From assembly GCA_965198825.1 (NCBI GenBank), contig CBDAQB010000002.1, forward strand, positions 744,001 to 808,000: a DNA stretch of 64,000 nt, written 5' to 3'. The position numbers and the translations under genes were made by a program. The notes below the pieces were generated by a model, which made no database searches, had not been told where the DNA came from, and worked only from the letters and a program-made list of their open reading frames with translations. The DNA is from BOG-908 sp965198825 (GTDB taxonomy: Bacteria; Pseudomonadota; Alphaproteobacteria; Acetobacterales; Acetobacteraceae). Shown piece after piece: positions 1 to 9,330 of the stretch; positions within the stretch are counted from its first letter, which is position 1; the number at the start of each line of letters is the position of its first letter.

Positions 1-92
1 GCGGAGGACGTGCGTTAAAGAGGCGAAATGCGCTCCTGGACAAGTAACGAATTATGCTCTTGCCTCCGATGCTCTGCTCGCAAACCCTGCCC

Positions 93-617
93 TTAGAAGC
101 CGAGGAATCCACGGCGTAGCTTCAGCGGATGCAGCTTGTTATTGATCCTATCCCGCGCAGCTTGCGGCAGGCTCTCATCCTTAAGAGCCACCTTCAAAGT
201 CTCGCGTCCGCGTCTCAGATGCACCTCGTCTACAATGTCGCGTGCGTTATCGTGTTGACTGCAAAGCAGGAGCGCCCCCGCGCTGCCATCCCGCACGGGC
301 CATACGTCGATTGCTAACGACAATAGACGCGTCGAGGTCGACCATCCTTGGGCCCCAGTAGGAAGATGTTGATCTAGCCACTGCTCGCAGATGTAACCCA
401 GCGAATACCTCCTGGCCGCCGTCAGCACCTGCTCAAACACCCCGGTTGCGAGCTCAAGCCCCGCTTTTCCGCCTACCCTCAACGTCACCGCGGTGACGAC
501 CACGGAAGTGAACGTTCCGAAACGGCTCTCCGACCGCCCCTTAACGCGCCGAAAGCCGTCTAACCAAATGCTGGCTCGCCGGCGAGCCCGGTGCCTTCCC
601 GCGACCGCGTCCGCCAA
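93..617 (-). CDS. hypothetical protein
   Basis: Open frame of 174 codons whose only long-form start is TTG; there is no clear Shine-Dalgarno sequence. The N-terminus is Arg-rich and the middle is a mildly hydrophobic, Val/Thr/Gly-rich stretch (about residues 35-70). The C-terminal third is helical and charged. I recognise no family, catalytic motif, signal peptide or convincing membrane segment. It is separated from the next gene upstream by a perfect hairpin at 666-695. Whether it belongs to the phage-like island cannot be told. The weak start leaves open that it is a fragment. Confidence 0.4.
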   Translation of the reverse strand: MADAVAGRHRARRRASIWLDGFRRVKGRSESRFGTFTSVVVTAVTLRVGGKAGLELATGVFEQVLTAARRYSLGYICEQWLDQHLPTGAQGWSTSTRLLSLAIDVWPVRDGSAGALLLCSQHDNARDIVDEVHLRRGRETLKVALKDESLPQAARDRINNKLHPLKLRRGFLGF

Positions 618-665
618 TCGGGTGAGCGATGTAATTTTCCATGAGAGCCGCTACTGAGCCACTTT

Positions 666-695
666 GCTAGCTCGGTATCGCGCTACCGAGCTAGC
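666..695. other. perfect 12-bp inverted repeat
   Basis: GCTAGCTCGGTA at 666-677 is repeated exactly inverted at 684-695, with a 6-nt loop. It lies about 115 bp past the stop of the HAF protein and about 50 bp before the start of the gene at 93-617. No clean T-run follows on either strand, so it may be a Rho-assisted terminator or an operator rather than a classical intrinsic terminator. Confidence 0.5.
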
Positions 696-809
696 ATTAT
701 TGCTTTGGCGTGACGGGAATGGTGATGCTCAGTCCGAGTTCACGAGAAACAAATGTTCATTCGTGATCGATGTGCAATGTCTCACAGGTGCTGGTTCGCC
801 TTTCCCTAT

Positions 810-1700
810 TCAGTGAGGCGAGTAAACGAACCCGTGCGTTCCTGTCTTGTCGGTATAGCATCCTGTGAATTGACCCAACTCGTTTGCACCTCCAACTTGG
901 GTCTGCGACGCGCCTCGAACATCAATGGGGGAATACATGCCGCGGCGATAGATGAACCCGTGTGTTGAAGATCCCACTGTGTAGGTTCCGGTAACGACGT
1001 TCGGGTGGACTAAGCCAAAGACGAATGTGTTCGTCGCGCCCGGGTAAGCAATTGTTGTGAACTGGTGATTCTTATACAGAAAGCCGACGTAGGAGGTGCC
1101 ATTGTTGGTCGTTTTTCGTAGGATACCAGCGATCACGTTGCCCGCGCTGTCGACCGCAATCGGCATCGTGGTGCCCGTGCCCGCATCTAACGTGTAGATG
1201 CGGCTGCCGACCTGCTCAAAACCTATTGTCGGCCCGGCGCTGGAAGTCTGGTAGTAGCCGACGACATCGCCGGCATCATTGATTCCAGTGGCAGCCTGCG
1301 TAAAGGCGCCGGAAATCGCCAGCATGCTTGTTTTGCCCGCAGCATAGGTGAAGCCTTGCGCCTGGACACCCGGACTTGCCTGCGTGAACACGAGATCGGT
1401 GCCGGCGATAGTGCCTTGGCTATTGATGCCGTCGAACGACACGAGGCCGTTCGGAAGGGTTGGCCGAGGAAAGGTGAAAATGCCCTTATGCCAGGTGAAA
1501 GAGAGATTGCCTTGCAACGGCTGTCCGATCAACTCGGCCGGATTGGCGGCAACGGTGCCATCATTCGCGATGGCCCACCCGCAAGTGGCTACCCCCTGCC
1601 CCTCACTGGGGACATCAAACGTCTGCAAGGACGCTGCACTAGCAGAGCAAGCCCCGAGGGTAGCCAACGCAGTAGTAAAAATCATCCGCACTCGGAGCAC
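810..1700 (-). CDS. secreted HAF-repeat protein
   Basis: 296 aa with a Sec signal peptide (basic start, hydrophobic stretch, Ala-rich cleavage region near residue 23). The body has repeated units of the type IND-x-G-D/N-V-V/I-A/G-x, each followed by an aromatic G-F-x-Y strand (for example INSQGTIAG, INDAGDVVGYY, ANELGQFTG). This is the pattern of the bacterial extracellular HAF repeat family, thought to fold as a beta-propeller-like protein; its substrate is unknown. A second HAF protein lies at 14330-15250 on the other strand. It may be cargo of the phage-like island or a host gene. Confidence 0.8.
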   Translation of the reverse strand: MLRVRMIFTTALATLGACSASAASLQTFDVPSEGQGVATCGWAIANDGTVAANPAELIGQPLQGNLSFTWHKGIFTFPRPTLPNGLVSFDGINSQGTIAGTDLVFTQASPGVQAQGFTYAAGKTSMLAISGAFTQAATGINDAGDVVGYYQTSSAGPTIGFEQVGSRIYTLDAGTGTTMPIAVDSAGNVIAGILRKTTNNGTSYVGFLYKNHQFTTIAYPGATNTFVFGLVHPNVVTGTYTVGSSTHGFIYRRGMYSPIDVRGASQTQVGGANELGQFTGCYTDKTGTHGFVYSPH

Positions 1701-1786
1701 TCCTGGTTTTTTAAATGGATTTTTGTTTGATGCAGCTAGAGCGGGCGCTGAGCGTCTCTAAGATGGAGCGGTGCTAACAGGGCCAC

Positions 1787-3061
1787 CTATGGCGCGAAGC
1801 TGCCGCCGGTAAACTTGAACACGACGCCAGCGCCATTGTAACCTTGAGAAGTACCGTAGAGTGCACCGTTTTGGTCAGCGATGAGGCCGCCGTTTGGATG
1901 CATCAGCCCCGCCTTAACAATCTCCTCAAAAAAGCCAACCTTCCAAGCCTGTTCGCCCGCTGTCGGCGGAATGAGCTTAAACAAGGTGCCGCAATTGTAG
2001 CAATTGGCGGTCCCGCCTTGGCTGGCCGTTCCAAATAATGCGCCTGTCGAATCAGCCAGCAACGCGCCTAACGGCTTCGTGCCTGACCTATGGTCGTCAA
2101 ATCGGAAAAGTTGCGTTCTGATAAAGGGCGTTCCACCTGACGAACTTGGTGAAACCTCCAAAACTGTTCCACAACCGCTGGAGCAGCCTTTGCCGCCGCC
2201 CCCACTTGTTGGAACCATGATGTCGCCATCTGAGTCGAAATTAATGGGGCCAGATGGGTAGGCACCATACGCTCCATGCGCATAGGCCAAGGTCTGGAAG
2301 CTCCAGGGCAGGCTGCCATCCACCTTCGGGGTCAAATGGAAAACGTCACCGTAACCTTGACCGCCGCCGCTCGCACTTCCGTAGAACCCTCCTGATCCGT
2401 CAGGAGTGAGCCCGATCGGCAATGCGCCGTCATGCAAACTGGAGAAGGTAAACAGGGTGGCGAGAAGCCACCCGCCGCTTTCAGTTGACGGAGGCGACAC
2501 TCGGAAGACGGAGCCGTTCGAACTGGCTCCGCCCTGGCTGGACGCGCCGTATAAATTCCCTGCTTTGTCTGACATCAACGATGTGGTTCGCGAAACTCCG
2601 TAGCCAGAAACAGGTATGGTAGCGAGGGTTTCCTCGTTCCATTGCGCGTCCTCAGCCGCGGGCGGAGTAAGCTTATAGACCACGCTAGGCGTCTGACGGT
2701 CGCCCGAAGTTGTACCGTACAGGGTTCCCGACGTGTCCTCGATCAGGCCATTCGTGGGGTTCTTGCCGTCGCCGTTCGCTTGGAAGCTATAAATGGTGTC
2801 TTGCTTCCAAGAGCCTCCTTCGGTCATTGGAGGCGTTAGTTTGAAAACTGTTCCGCAGCCATTTTGACAGATGCTTGAAGAGGGCCCTCCTGTCATAGTG
2901 ACGCCAAAGAAGCCGCCTCGCACGCTATGGAGCAGCGCCCCGGATGGATACGTGTTGGATGGAAACTGCCATACGACCCTGAACTCGCGAGCGGCGGCAG
3001 ACCCCGCGCTTGTAAGGAGAAAAGCTACGCATAGAACCTCTATCGGCGCTCTACTCCGCAT
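1787..3061 (-). CDS. secreted GloVer-repeat protein
   Basis: 424 aa from the chosen ATG. The frame stays open to a TTG at 3142, but the ATG at 3061 directly precedes a convincing Sec signal peptide (basic Arg residues, hydrophobic VLCVAFLLTSAG, Ala cleavage region). The mature part holds about seven repeats with the hallmarks G-x-L/F-Y/F-G-T/V-T-x-G-G, C-G-T-V-F-K-L-T-P and a-x-F/Y-x-F-x-x-x-x-D-G. This is the GloVer (Gloeobacter/Verrucomicrobia) tandem repeat found in exported propeller-like proteins. No C-terminal anchor is obvious. It is read in the same direction as the HAF gene 86 bp downstream. Confidence 0.8.
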   Translation of the reverse strand: MRSRAPIEVLCVAFLLTSAGSAAAREFRVVWQFPSNTYPSGALLHSVRGGFFGVTMTGGPSSSICQNGCGTVFKLTPPMTEGGSWKQDTIYSFQANGDGKNPTNGLIEDTSGTLYGTTSGDRQTPSVVYKLTPPAAEDAQWNEETLATIPVSGYGVSRTTSLMSDKAGNLYGASSQGGASSNGSVFRVSPPSTESGGWLLATLFTFSSLHDGALPIGLTPDGSGGFYGSASGGGQGYGDVFHLTPKVDGSLPWSFQTLAYAHGAYGAYPSGPINFDSDGDIMVPTSGGGGKGCSSGCGTVLEVSPSSSGGTPFIRTQLFRFDDHRSGTKPLGALLADSTGALFGTASQGGTANCYNCGTLFKLIPPTAGEQAWKVGFFEEIVKAGLMHPNGGLIADQNGALYGTSQGYNGAGVVFKFTGGSFAP

Positions 3062-3421
3062 CTTCGTACAGGCTAGGAATGGTGAGGGTATGCGCATCGG
3101 CAGGGGTCCAGAGCCAGGTTGTATCTGCCCGTTTTTGCACAACTAACGCGGTAGTGGAAGTGGCCGCTTTAATGTCGAGGGGGATGGCGGATTTGCAACA
3201 ACCGGATCATCGTGCCCTTTGGAAAAATGGCGTTGGAGACGGGCTAGGACGTGCTCACGAGAAGGGCGCGTACCTGGAGCAACCAGTGTCCTGTCGGCAT
3301 CATGGCGTTTTTTGAACATGGTGACGCAGTGGGTCGGCCCGAACCAATGCAGTGGCGCAAGTGGTCTTGACGAGGCTCACTTGCGGGACAAACGTTCTGG
3401 CTGGTAACTGGTGGAGCGATC
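3062..3421. other. gene-free stretch
   Basis: About 360 bp between the chosen start of the GloVer gene and the divergent small secreted protein. It should carry both promoters. I see no RNA gene, strong hairpin or convincing ORF in it; only short frames with poor starts cross it. Confidence 0.5.
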
Positions 3422-3739
3422 ATGCGCCTCATCTTGGCGCTTTTTAGAGCACTGCCCCTCGGAGTCGTAAGCCTATCAGCATACGCTCAGAACACGCCTT
3501 TGGGTCCAACAACTAACCCGGCTACAGCCGGCGATCCAATCGTCCACCATCACAAGGCCTACCCGAAAACGGGCTATGGCGTTTCCTGCCCTGGCGATCG
3601 CGTGGTCTGGGTCAACACCAACAGCGGCGTTTATCACCTTGAGGGCGAGCGATGGTTCGGGCGAACAAGATCCGGCCAGTATGAATGCGAGCGAGCGGCC
3701 AAGGCCGAGGGCGATCGCGAGACGCGGAATGGTCAGTGA
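3422..3739 (+). CDS. small secreted protein (VWVNTNSGVYH motif)
   Basis: 105 aa. It begins with a Sec signal peptide ending near AYAQN (residues 1-22), followed by a Pro/Thr-rich linker. The conserved block CPGDRVVWVNTNSGVYHLEG, then RWFGRT and GQYECERAAKAEG, lies at residues 55-100. This short domain recurs in many small exported proteobacterial proteins of unknown function. It is read rightward, against the leftward phage genes that begin about 430 bp further on, and may be host-expressed cargo. Confidence 0.75.
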   Translation: MRLILALFRALPLGVVSLSAYAQNTPLGPTTNPATAGDPIVHHHKAYPKTGYGVSCPGDRVVWVNTNSGVYHLEGERWFGRTRSGQYECERAAKAEGDRETRNGQ

Positions 3740-3845
3740 CGTGATTAGTATATTAAGCCGGTGTAGAATCAAAGAGAGAGTTGGCATTTTCGTGTCGTTT
3801 TGCTGCAGGAACGCGCTCGCTTGGTTTACAAACCTGACAACCACA

Positions 3846-4166
3846 ATGTCGTCGTATTTGCTCGTTTTTTTCTCTCTAGTACCCGGGCCGAGGGCCTTCG
3901 CCAGCTGTGATTTGGACGAGTTGGTGGGTTACACTTTAGTCGAGAAGAAAACCATTGTTGCACACATAGACGAGGACGGTCGTCATGATGGTTTTGAGGG
4001 CTGTTCCTTCGGAAGAGTTCTTGTGTTTTCTGATGAGACGGGATTGAAGTGCACAACCTACAATTATCATTATGCTTTTCGCCCGGACGCATACATTTTT
4101 GTAAACAGCACGTCTATTAAGCTTTGCGTAGACGATGAGTTAGAGGAAGTTGCGAAGTTGCGTTGA
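3846..4166 (+). CDS. small secreted hypothetical protein
   Basis: 106 aa from the ATG at 3846, which sits at the start of a signal peptide (SSYLLVFFSLVPGPRAFA). The frame is open further upstream, but that part overlaps the previous gene and reads as noise. The mature part has three or four Cys residues (CDLD, EGCSFGR, LKCTTYNY, KLCVDDE) and several short beta-strand-like segments, as in a disulphide-bonded periplasmic domain. I recall similar small proteins in alphaproteobacteria without a known function. It runs convergently to the phage gene ending at 4171, leaving only 4 bp. Confidence 0.65.
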   Translation: MSSYLLVFFSLVPGPRAFASCDLDELVGYTLVEKKTIVAHIDEDGRHDGFEGCSFGRVLVFSDETGLKCTTYNYHYAFRPDAYIFVNSTSIKLCVDDELEEVAKLR

Positions 4167-4170
4167 CATT

Positions 4171-4527
4171 TTAGGCATGCGCGCCACCCTTGAACGCGTT
4201 TACGATCGAGGCTATCGCGAGCAGAGTGTCCTGCCGGTCACCATGGACCATGGTGACCTTTCCACCATCAACCGCGTGGACGAGCGCAGCTATGACGCCA
4301 TGCGCGAATGGCCCAGTGGGCGTGATGCCTGGCGGCATCATCCACACTATCGCGAGTTCTTCTGCTTTTTCATCAAAGGCGAGCTTTGTGACAAAGGGCC
4401 GAAAAGACGTTTGATGATAATAGGCCTGCGAGAAGTCGAGACCGTCCAGGAGCGGCGGAAAAAGCCCGGCGTGGTGAATGCCGTTGCCATCGTAGATTTG
4501 CTCGGCCCAGAGGTCGGGGTAATACAT
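4171..4527 (-). CDS. phage hypothetical protein
   Basis: 118 aa, ATG start behind a strong AAGGGGGAA ribosome site, only 3 bp after the stop of the giant virion-type protein, so clearly the last gene of that operon. There is no signal peptide or membrane segment. It looks like a compact alpha/beta protein, with a Tyr/His-rich N-terminus and a C-terminal helix. The position, behind the ejection-type genes, suggests a small virion or chaperone-like accessory protein. The function is not recognised. Confidence 0.6.
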   Translation of the reverse strand: MYYPDLWAEQIYDGNGIHHAGLFPPLLDGLDFSQAYYHQTSFRPFVTKLAFDEKAEELAIVWMMPPGITPTGPFAHGVIAALVHAVDGGKVTMVHGDRQDTLLAIASIVNAFKGGAHA

Positions 4528-4530
4528 CGG

Positions 4531-7500
4531 CTAGTTCCCCCTTTTCGCCGGCTTCGCATCGACGGCTCGAGCGGCTGCGATCCGGCCGAGCTGGCTGGCA
4601 AGCGCATTCCCCACATTGCGCGAGTTTGCCTCGGTAACGTTGGAGAGCAGCACCCGCGCTAGGCCGGGGTTGAGCATCGCCTCGGTGACAAGATCGCTGG
4701 TCTGTTTGATGCCGGCGGATCGCATGCTTGCTAGCGCGAGGCCTGCCTTGTTGCCGAGCAAGGCCCCCAGGCCAGCGCCAACGTGCGAGCCAGCCACTGT
4801 CAAAAGAGCAGTCAGCCCGTGGCTTTTGAGGATGCTCAAGACGTTCCGCCCAAGGCCACCTTGCGCCAGCAGCGCGACCTTTTGCGTCGTATCGGAGCCG
4901 CCGCCGGCCTTCACGCCGTCGACCGACAGATTGGCACGCTGGAGATCCTCCGCGACCGCGGTTAGCCCGTCGATTTGGTTCTTGCTCATCACCTCGCGGA
5001 GGGCAGGGAGGGCGCGGCCCATGAAGGTCTGAAACTGGTCGGACTTCAGCTTCTCGGTGCCAGTCTGGCCTGCCAGGTTGTTGCCAGTGAGGCGGCTGAG
5101 GATGTGGTTGACCACAGCGCGCTGAATACCAGCCTGCGCCGCGGGGTCGGTCGCCGTCATGGTCGCCAGGCTGCGCATGTCGGCGGCACTTGTCGGGCCC
5201 GCGAGGATGCGGCCGATCGCCCGATCCTGATCCCGATCGCCGAGGAAGTGGCGGGCGGCTGAGGCCTGGAAATCCTTGAGCGCCTGCGCGTGGTTTGCGG
5301 CGGTATCGTTTAGCGTCGCTTGCGCCTTGGCCAACGTATCAAATTGGCCCTTGATGTCGGGGCGGGCTGAAAGGGCACCGTCGTAGTTTCGCGACCAGGA
5401 AGCATACTTTGCAGGGTCTAATACGCCATTCGGCGCGGCATCCCTGCGCAGGGAGTATGCAGCATAATCCGCGATCGAGCTTGCAGCCACCGGTGAGCCC
5501 TTGGCAGCCGACGTGACCGACTTGATCGCATCGGCACCACTAGGCCCTGGCTTCCACACGCGAGCCATGACCTCCGAATCACCCCAGCCCGGATTGAGCG
5601 GATGCGCGGCATCTAATGCGGCGCGCTGCGCCTGCAGGTTGAATAGGTGGGCACCCATCTGCTGCACACTGTCGAACTGCTTTCCAACCTTCGGATCGGC
5701 TTGTGTGAGAGCCTGAAAAGCCTCCGCATGCTGTTGGCGCCACCGAGCCGCAGTCGCAGGGTCTATTATCCCGTCTTTGGATGCCGCTTGGCGCAAACTG
5801 AAAGCCGCAGCATCTGCAATTTGCCTAGGCGTGGAGCCGGCGCGCAAAGCTGCCTGCACACGATCACCACCGCCTGCGCCCTTGGCAAAGATCGCGGAAG
5901 GCACTGCGCTGTCGGGTAGCTTGAAGGTGCCAGCGCGGTCGCCGGGCGCGAGCACAGCGCCGACACCTGGCGCGCGAGCGCCATATGTCGTTTTCCGTTC
6001 AGCATGGGCGCTGCGCATGGCCGCATAGCGATCGGCTGCGGCCTGGTCGAAATTAGGAGTTAGCGAGGAGGACGGTTGCTCGAGGATGCGGGCGGAACTT
6101 GCCCCGCGTTGGCCGCCGCTTCCGCCTGGTGCTGCTTGCCTTCCCGCACCATCGAAAGGTCCGCGTGCTTGATCCCCATATCCACCATTGCCTTGCCGAA
6201 TATAGCCTGCATCGCTGGCGGCACCACCCGCTTCTCCTGAGGCGGTTTTTCCATAGCGCGCAATCACTCCGTCAAGAAGTTCAGTAGCTGAAAGGTTAGG
6301 CCCAAACAGGCTGCCGGCGGAAGATTGCTCGCCGGCACGTTTCGCGTAGCTGGCCAGCATGTCGCCAACCTGCTGTTGCGACATACGGCCGGAAAGGTTC
6401 GGCCCGTAAGCACCCTTCAGGACCATCTCAGCTTCCGGTGACAGCTGATTGAAGGCGTCGCGCTGTGCCACCGCGTTCGACAGGCTCAGGCCCTTTTGCC
6501 GGGCCTGCTTCACCGCCTGCGCCGCCTCGACAAGCGAAGGAGCAATATCCACACTCGGATCCACGTGCCCGGCCTCGATGCCGGCGCGAAGACGAGCCAT
6601 CGGCCCTGCTGCATCCTGCATAGCGCCCGCCAGCACCTTGGCAGTCGGATCAGTGCTTTCGGCTAGTGACGCCGTGAGCCCGCTGTCACCATAGGCACGA
6701 TGGACGAGAGATGCACGAACGCGAGCCGCGCCCTGAGCGCTGAGCGAACCGTCAGCCGCCGCAAAAGAACCAGACTGTCCAGGGTCCACCACATTGCGGG
6801 CGAAGCTGCGCACGAAGTCCCGATTTGCGGGGCTGGTGATGTCGCCGGGATGGAGGGTATCCAGCACGTCGGCCGACAGGTTTCGAGCATCGCCTGCCGC
6901 CTGTTCAGGGGCAGACATCGCCAACGTGGTCGGGGCATTACCCTCCGCAGCAAACGACACGCGCTGCTCTGGCGTGAGATCCGTTGTGCGGCGACGGATA
7001 AGGACAGGCTGATCAATACCCGCCGTATCGTGGCCCTGAGACGCAAGCCAATCGCGATATGAGGAAGCCTGAGGCCCGTTCGCATCATAGGCGCGGCGCA
7101 AACCAAGCACCCGACCGTTGCCGCTCTCCACCACGTTATCCGGCCCAACGATTGGCGCACCATCCGCCACTGTGCTCGATGCGCCCAACCGTTCTGGCTG
7201 CAGCCTCGAAGCGATGTTGGCAATCTGGACCTCGCTAGCCGCACGCTCTCGGGCTCGGGGCTGCAACTCAGGTGGAAATGCTGGGTTCGGCGTCAAATCG
7301 GCGTTGTGCGAGGCGATTAGGTCAGGCGCATTTGCCACCTCGTACTGCACCCCCACGCGCTGCCCCGATGGGGTGAACACGTCCGAGCCAACGTGAGGTG
7401 CTGCAGCCTGGATAGGAGCCGAGGCGGCCGGCGTCGGCACGCTTGGGTTGCTCACCGCATCGCTCATCGTGTCGTGCACGCCATCCAGCAGCATCGACAA

Positions 7501-9330
7501 GCGGCGCACCTCCTGAGCACGCTCCGGCACCGAGCGAGCGCCGCGGATAGTATCCGTGACCTGCTGCCGAAGTGCAGCAAGATCCTTGAACGACTGCACA
7601 TCCGGCAGATTTGCAGCCGTGTTCAGGATCGAAGCTTCAGCACCAATGGGCTGCGCGGCGTTGGGGCTGATGTCGGCTAGGATCGATTTTGCCTGCGCAC
7701 GGATCGGCGTCATGTCCACGCCTAGCGTACCGTTTGGATCAATCGCGTTCGCAAGACGCGTCACGTTCGCCTTAGCGGCCTGATCGCCGGCCGCGAGCGG
7801 CGCACGAAGGGCCTGGCCAAGCCGCTGCAGGTCCGTGCCCGTGTCGCCAGTCGGCACACCACCCAACGCATCCGCTGCCGCGCTAGCCTGCTGCTGACCA
7901 ACCTGCACGGCTTGGTCGGCCGCCTGAATCGCGGGAGCGCGCGCCTGGTCCACTGCACCCCGCAAGGCCGCGCCAGCCTGCGTCGGAGTGCTGTCGGTCG
8001 CACCGCCAACGGTTTGAAGATTGCCTTGGCCAGCCTGTGCAGCAGACGCCTCTTGCTGCGCCTGAAGGCCCGCGTGGATTTGTTCCAGCGTGTTCGCCAG
8101 ATCGCTCGTCGAGGAGTCGGCTGGCGCCGCGCTTTCGATGGCACCCACGCGCGCCGCATTCTGCTGATTTGCGCGATCCAGAAAGGCTTGGCTTGAGCCG
8201 GGCGTGTTCCGCAACGCCAGCTCGGCCTGCCCCAAACCAGTGTCGCCAGTTGCTTGGAAAGTCGTCGGCTGGCTACCGGGAACGAGGATGCTTGGCTGAG
8301 CCAGTGCGTTCTGCACCGCAGGAAGGTCGGAGGCCGAGTCTGCAACCTGTTGCCCAGCTACACGCGTGACACCAGGTGTTGCCGAGACCGCTAGGTTGTT
8401 CGTCCCGATGATCGGCTGGCCCTGCGCATCGACGAGGGCTTGCTTCGTGCCAAAACCAGCCTCGCTCAAGCGAGCCGCAAGACTGTTCCACCCACTTGCG
8501 AGCAGATTGCCAGCACCTTCGGCCAACGGCCCTACCACCGCGCCTACCTCAGCGCCGGTCCGAGCGCCCGCCAGGCGGTCTTGCAGGCCGCCATCCGTGT
8601 CGCCGGCACCTTGAGCCGCTCCAAAAGCTGCACCGCCTGCCGCAGCCCTTGCGGTCGGCAGCAAGCCAGGAACTCGGCCCAGCGCATTCACCACCGGCTG
8701 AGCAGCAGTGCTGCCTGCATCCAATAGCGCGTTCGCGCCTGGGATAAGGCGGGCCGCACCATCCACCGCTCCAGCAACTTCACCCGCACCAAAAGCACCT
8801 GCAGCGCCGCCTACAAGGTCTAGAGGCACCCGCACCGCAGTTGGAACGGCAGCAAGTCGCGCCTTTTCATCCGCAAGGTTTTGCGCATAGCGCTGGCTGA
8901 AGGTCGGAGCATCCGCGCCCGCGTGGAACAATGGCTGCTCGAAAGCTTCCTCCGCCGCGTCGATGTTTTTTCCGAGGCCGAAAGTTGCGGCGTTCGCAAT
9001 TGTCCGCACCACGTTGTCTGCTCGAGCCAATATGCCGTCAGGCTGAGCCTTCGCCTGAGGCGGCTGCGGCGTAGTCAGATCATCCTGGACAAGCGGGTAA
9101 CCAGTCGGATCTATCACCTGCCCAGATGCCGAAGGAGCGGCCGGCGAAGGCTGCGCGGAGCTCGCTGACGGCGGGGCATATTGCGCCCATGGTCCATCAG
9201 CCGGCGCAGAGGACGGCTGATTCAGGCTGGCGCTCGTGGGCGGCCCTGTAGGAGCCGCAAGACCGGTTGAGGCTTGGGACGTCGCCTGAGATTGATAGGC
9301 TTCCCATGGCCCGCTCATTCCGTCCGGCAT
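4531..9330 (-). CDS. giant phage virion/ejection-type protein with DdrB-ParB-like domain
   Basis: About 1599 aa. Three start codons compete: ATG at 9348, 9330 and 9318. The one at 9330 is chosen because it overlaps the preceding stop as TAATG, suggesting translational coupling. Residues 1-90 are Pro/Ala/Ser/Gln-rich; about 100-600 are Ala-rich and helical. About 645-860 resemble the DdrB-like ParB-superfamily domain of phage internal proteins (VFTPSGQRVGVQYEVA, VVESGNGRVLGLR, QPVLIRRRTTDLTPEQRVSFAAEGN). About 1490-1515 is hydrophobic and Gly/Ala/Leu-rich, possibly membrane-inserting. Size, composition and the transglycosylase-bearing gene upstream fit an internal virion protein ejected with the DNA. 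The assignment to the ejection machinery is inference; the ParB-like block is seen. Confidence 0.75.
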   Translation of the reverse strand: MPDGMSGPWEAYQSQATSQASTGLAAPTGPPTSASLNQPSSAPADGPWAQYAPPSASSAQPSPAAPSASGQVIDPTGYPLVQDDLTTPQPPQAKAQPDGILARADNVVRTIANAATFGLGKNIDAAEEAFEQPLFHAGADAPTFSQRYAQNLADEKARLAAVPTAVRVPLDLVGGAAGAFGAGEVAGAVDGAARLIPGANALLDAGSTAAQPVVNALGRVPGLLPTARAAAGGAAFGAAQGAGDTDGGLQDRLAGARTGAEVGAVVGPLAEGAGNLLASGWNSLAARLSEAGFGTKQALVDAQGQPIIGTNNLAVSATPGVTRVAGQQVADSASDLPAVQNALAQPSILVPGSQPTTFQATGDTGLGQAELALRNTPGSSQAFLDRANQQNAARVGAIESAAPADSSTSDLANTLEQIHAGLQAQQEASAAQAGQGNLQTVGGATDSTPTQAGAALRGAVDQARAPAIQAADQAVQVGQQQASAAADALGGVPTGDTGTDLQRLGQALRAPLAAGDQAAKANVTRLANAIDPNGTLGVDMTPIRAQAKSILADISPNAAQPIGAEASILNTAANLPDVQSFKDLAALRQQVTDTIRGARSVPERAQEVRRLSMLLDGVHDTMSDAVSNPSVPTPAASAPIQAAAPHVGSDVFTPSGQRVGVQYEVANAPDLIASHNADLTPNPAFPPELQPRARERAASEVQIANIASRLQPERLGASSTVADGAPIVGPDNVVESGNGRVLGLRRAYDANGPQASSYRDWLASQGHDTAGIDQPVLIRRRTTDLTPEQRVSFAAEGNAPTTLAMSAPEQAAGDARNLSADVLDTLHPGDITSPANRDFVRSFARNVVDPGQSGSFAAADGSLSAQGAARVRASLVHRAYGDSGLTASLAESTDPTAKVLAGAMQDAAGPMARLRAGIEAGHVDPSVDIAPSLVEAAQAVKQARQKGLSLSNAVAQRDAFNQLSPEAEMVLKGAYGPNLSGRMSQQQVGDMLASYAKRAGEQSSAGSLFGPNLSATELLDGVIARYGKTASGEAGGAASDAGYIRQGNGGYGDQARGPFDGAGRQAAPGGSGGQRGASSARILEQPSSSLTPNFDQAAADRYAAMRSAHAERKTTYGARAPGVGAVLAPGDRAGTFKLPDSAVPSAIFAKGAGGGDRVQAALRAGSTPRQIADAAAFSLRQAASKDGIIDPATAARWRQQHAEAFQALTQADPKVGKQFDSVQQMGAHLFNLQAQRAALDAAHPLNPGWGDSEVMARVWKPGPSGADAIKSVTSAAKGSPVAASSIADYAAYSLRRDAAPNGVLDPAKYASWSRNYDGALSARPDIKGQFDTLAKAQATLNDTAANHAQALKDFQASAARHFLGDRDQDRAIGRILAGPTSAADMRSLATMTATDPAAQAGIQRAVVNHILSRLTGNNLAGQTGTEKLKSDQFQTFMGRALPALREVMSKNQIDGLTAVAEDLQRANLSVDGVKAGGGSDTTQKVALLAQGGLGRNVLSILKSHGLTALLTVAGSHVGAGLGALLGNKAGLALASMRSAGIKQTSDLVTEAMLNPGLARVLLSNVTEANSRNVGNALASQLGRIAAARAVDAKPAKRGN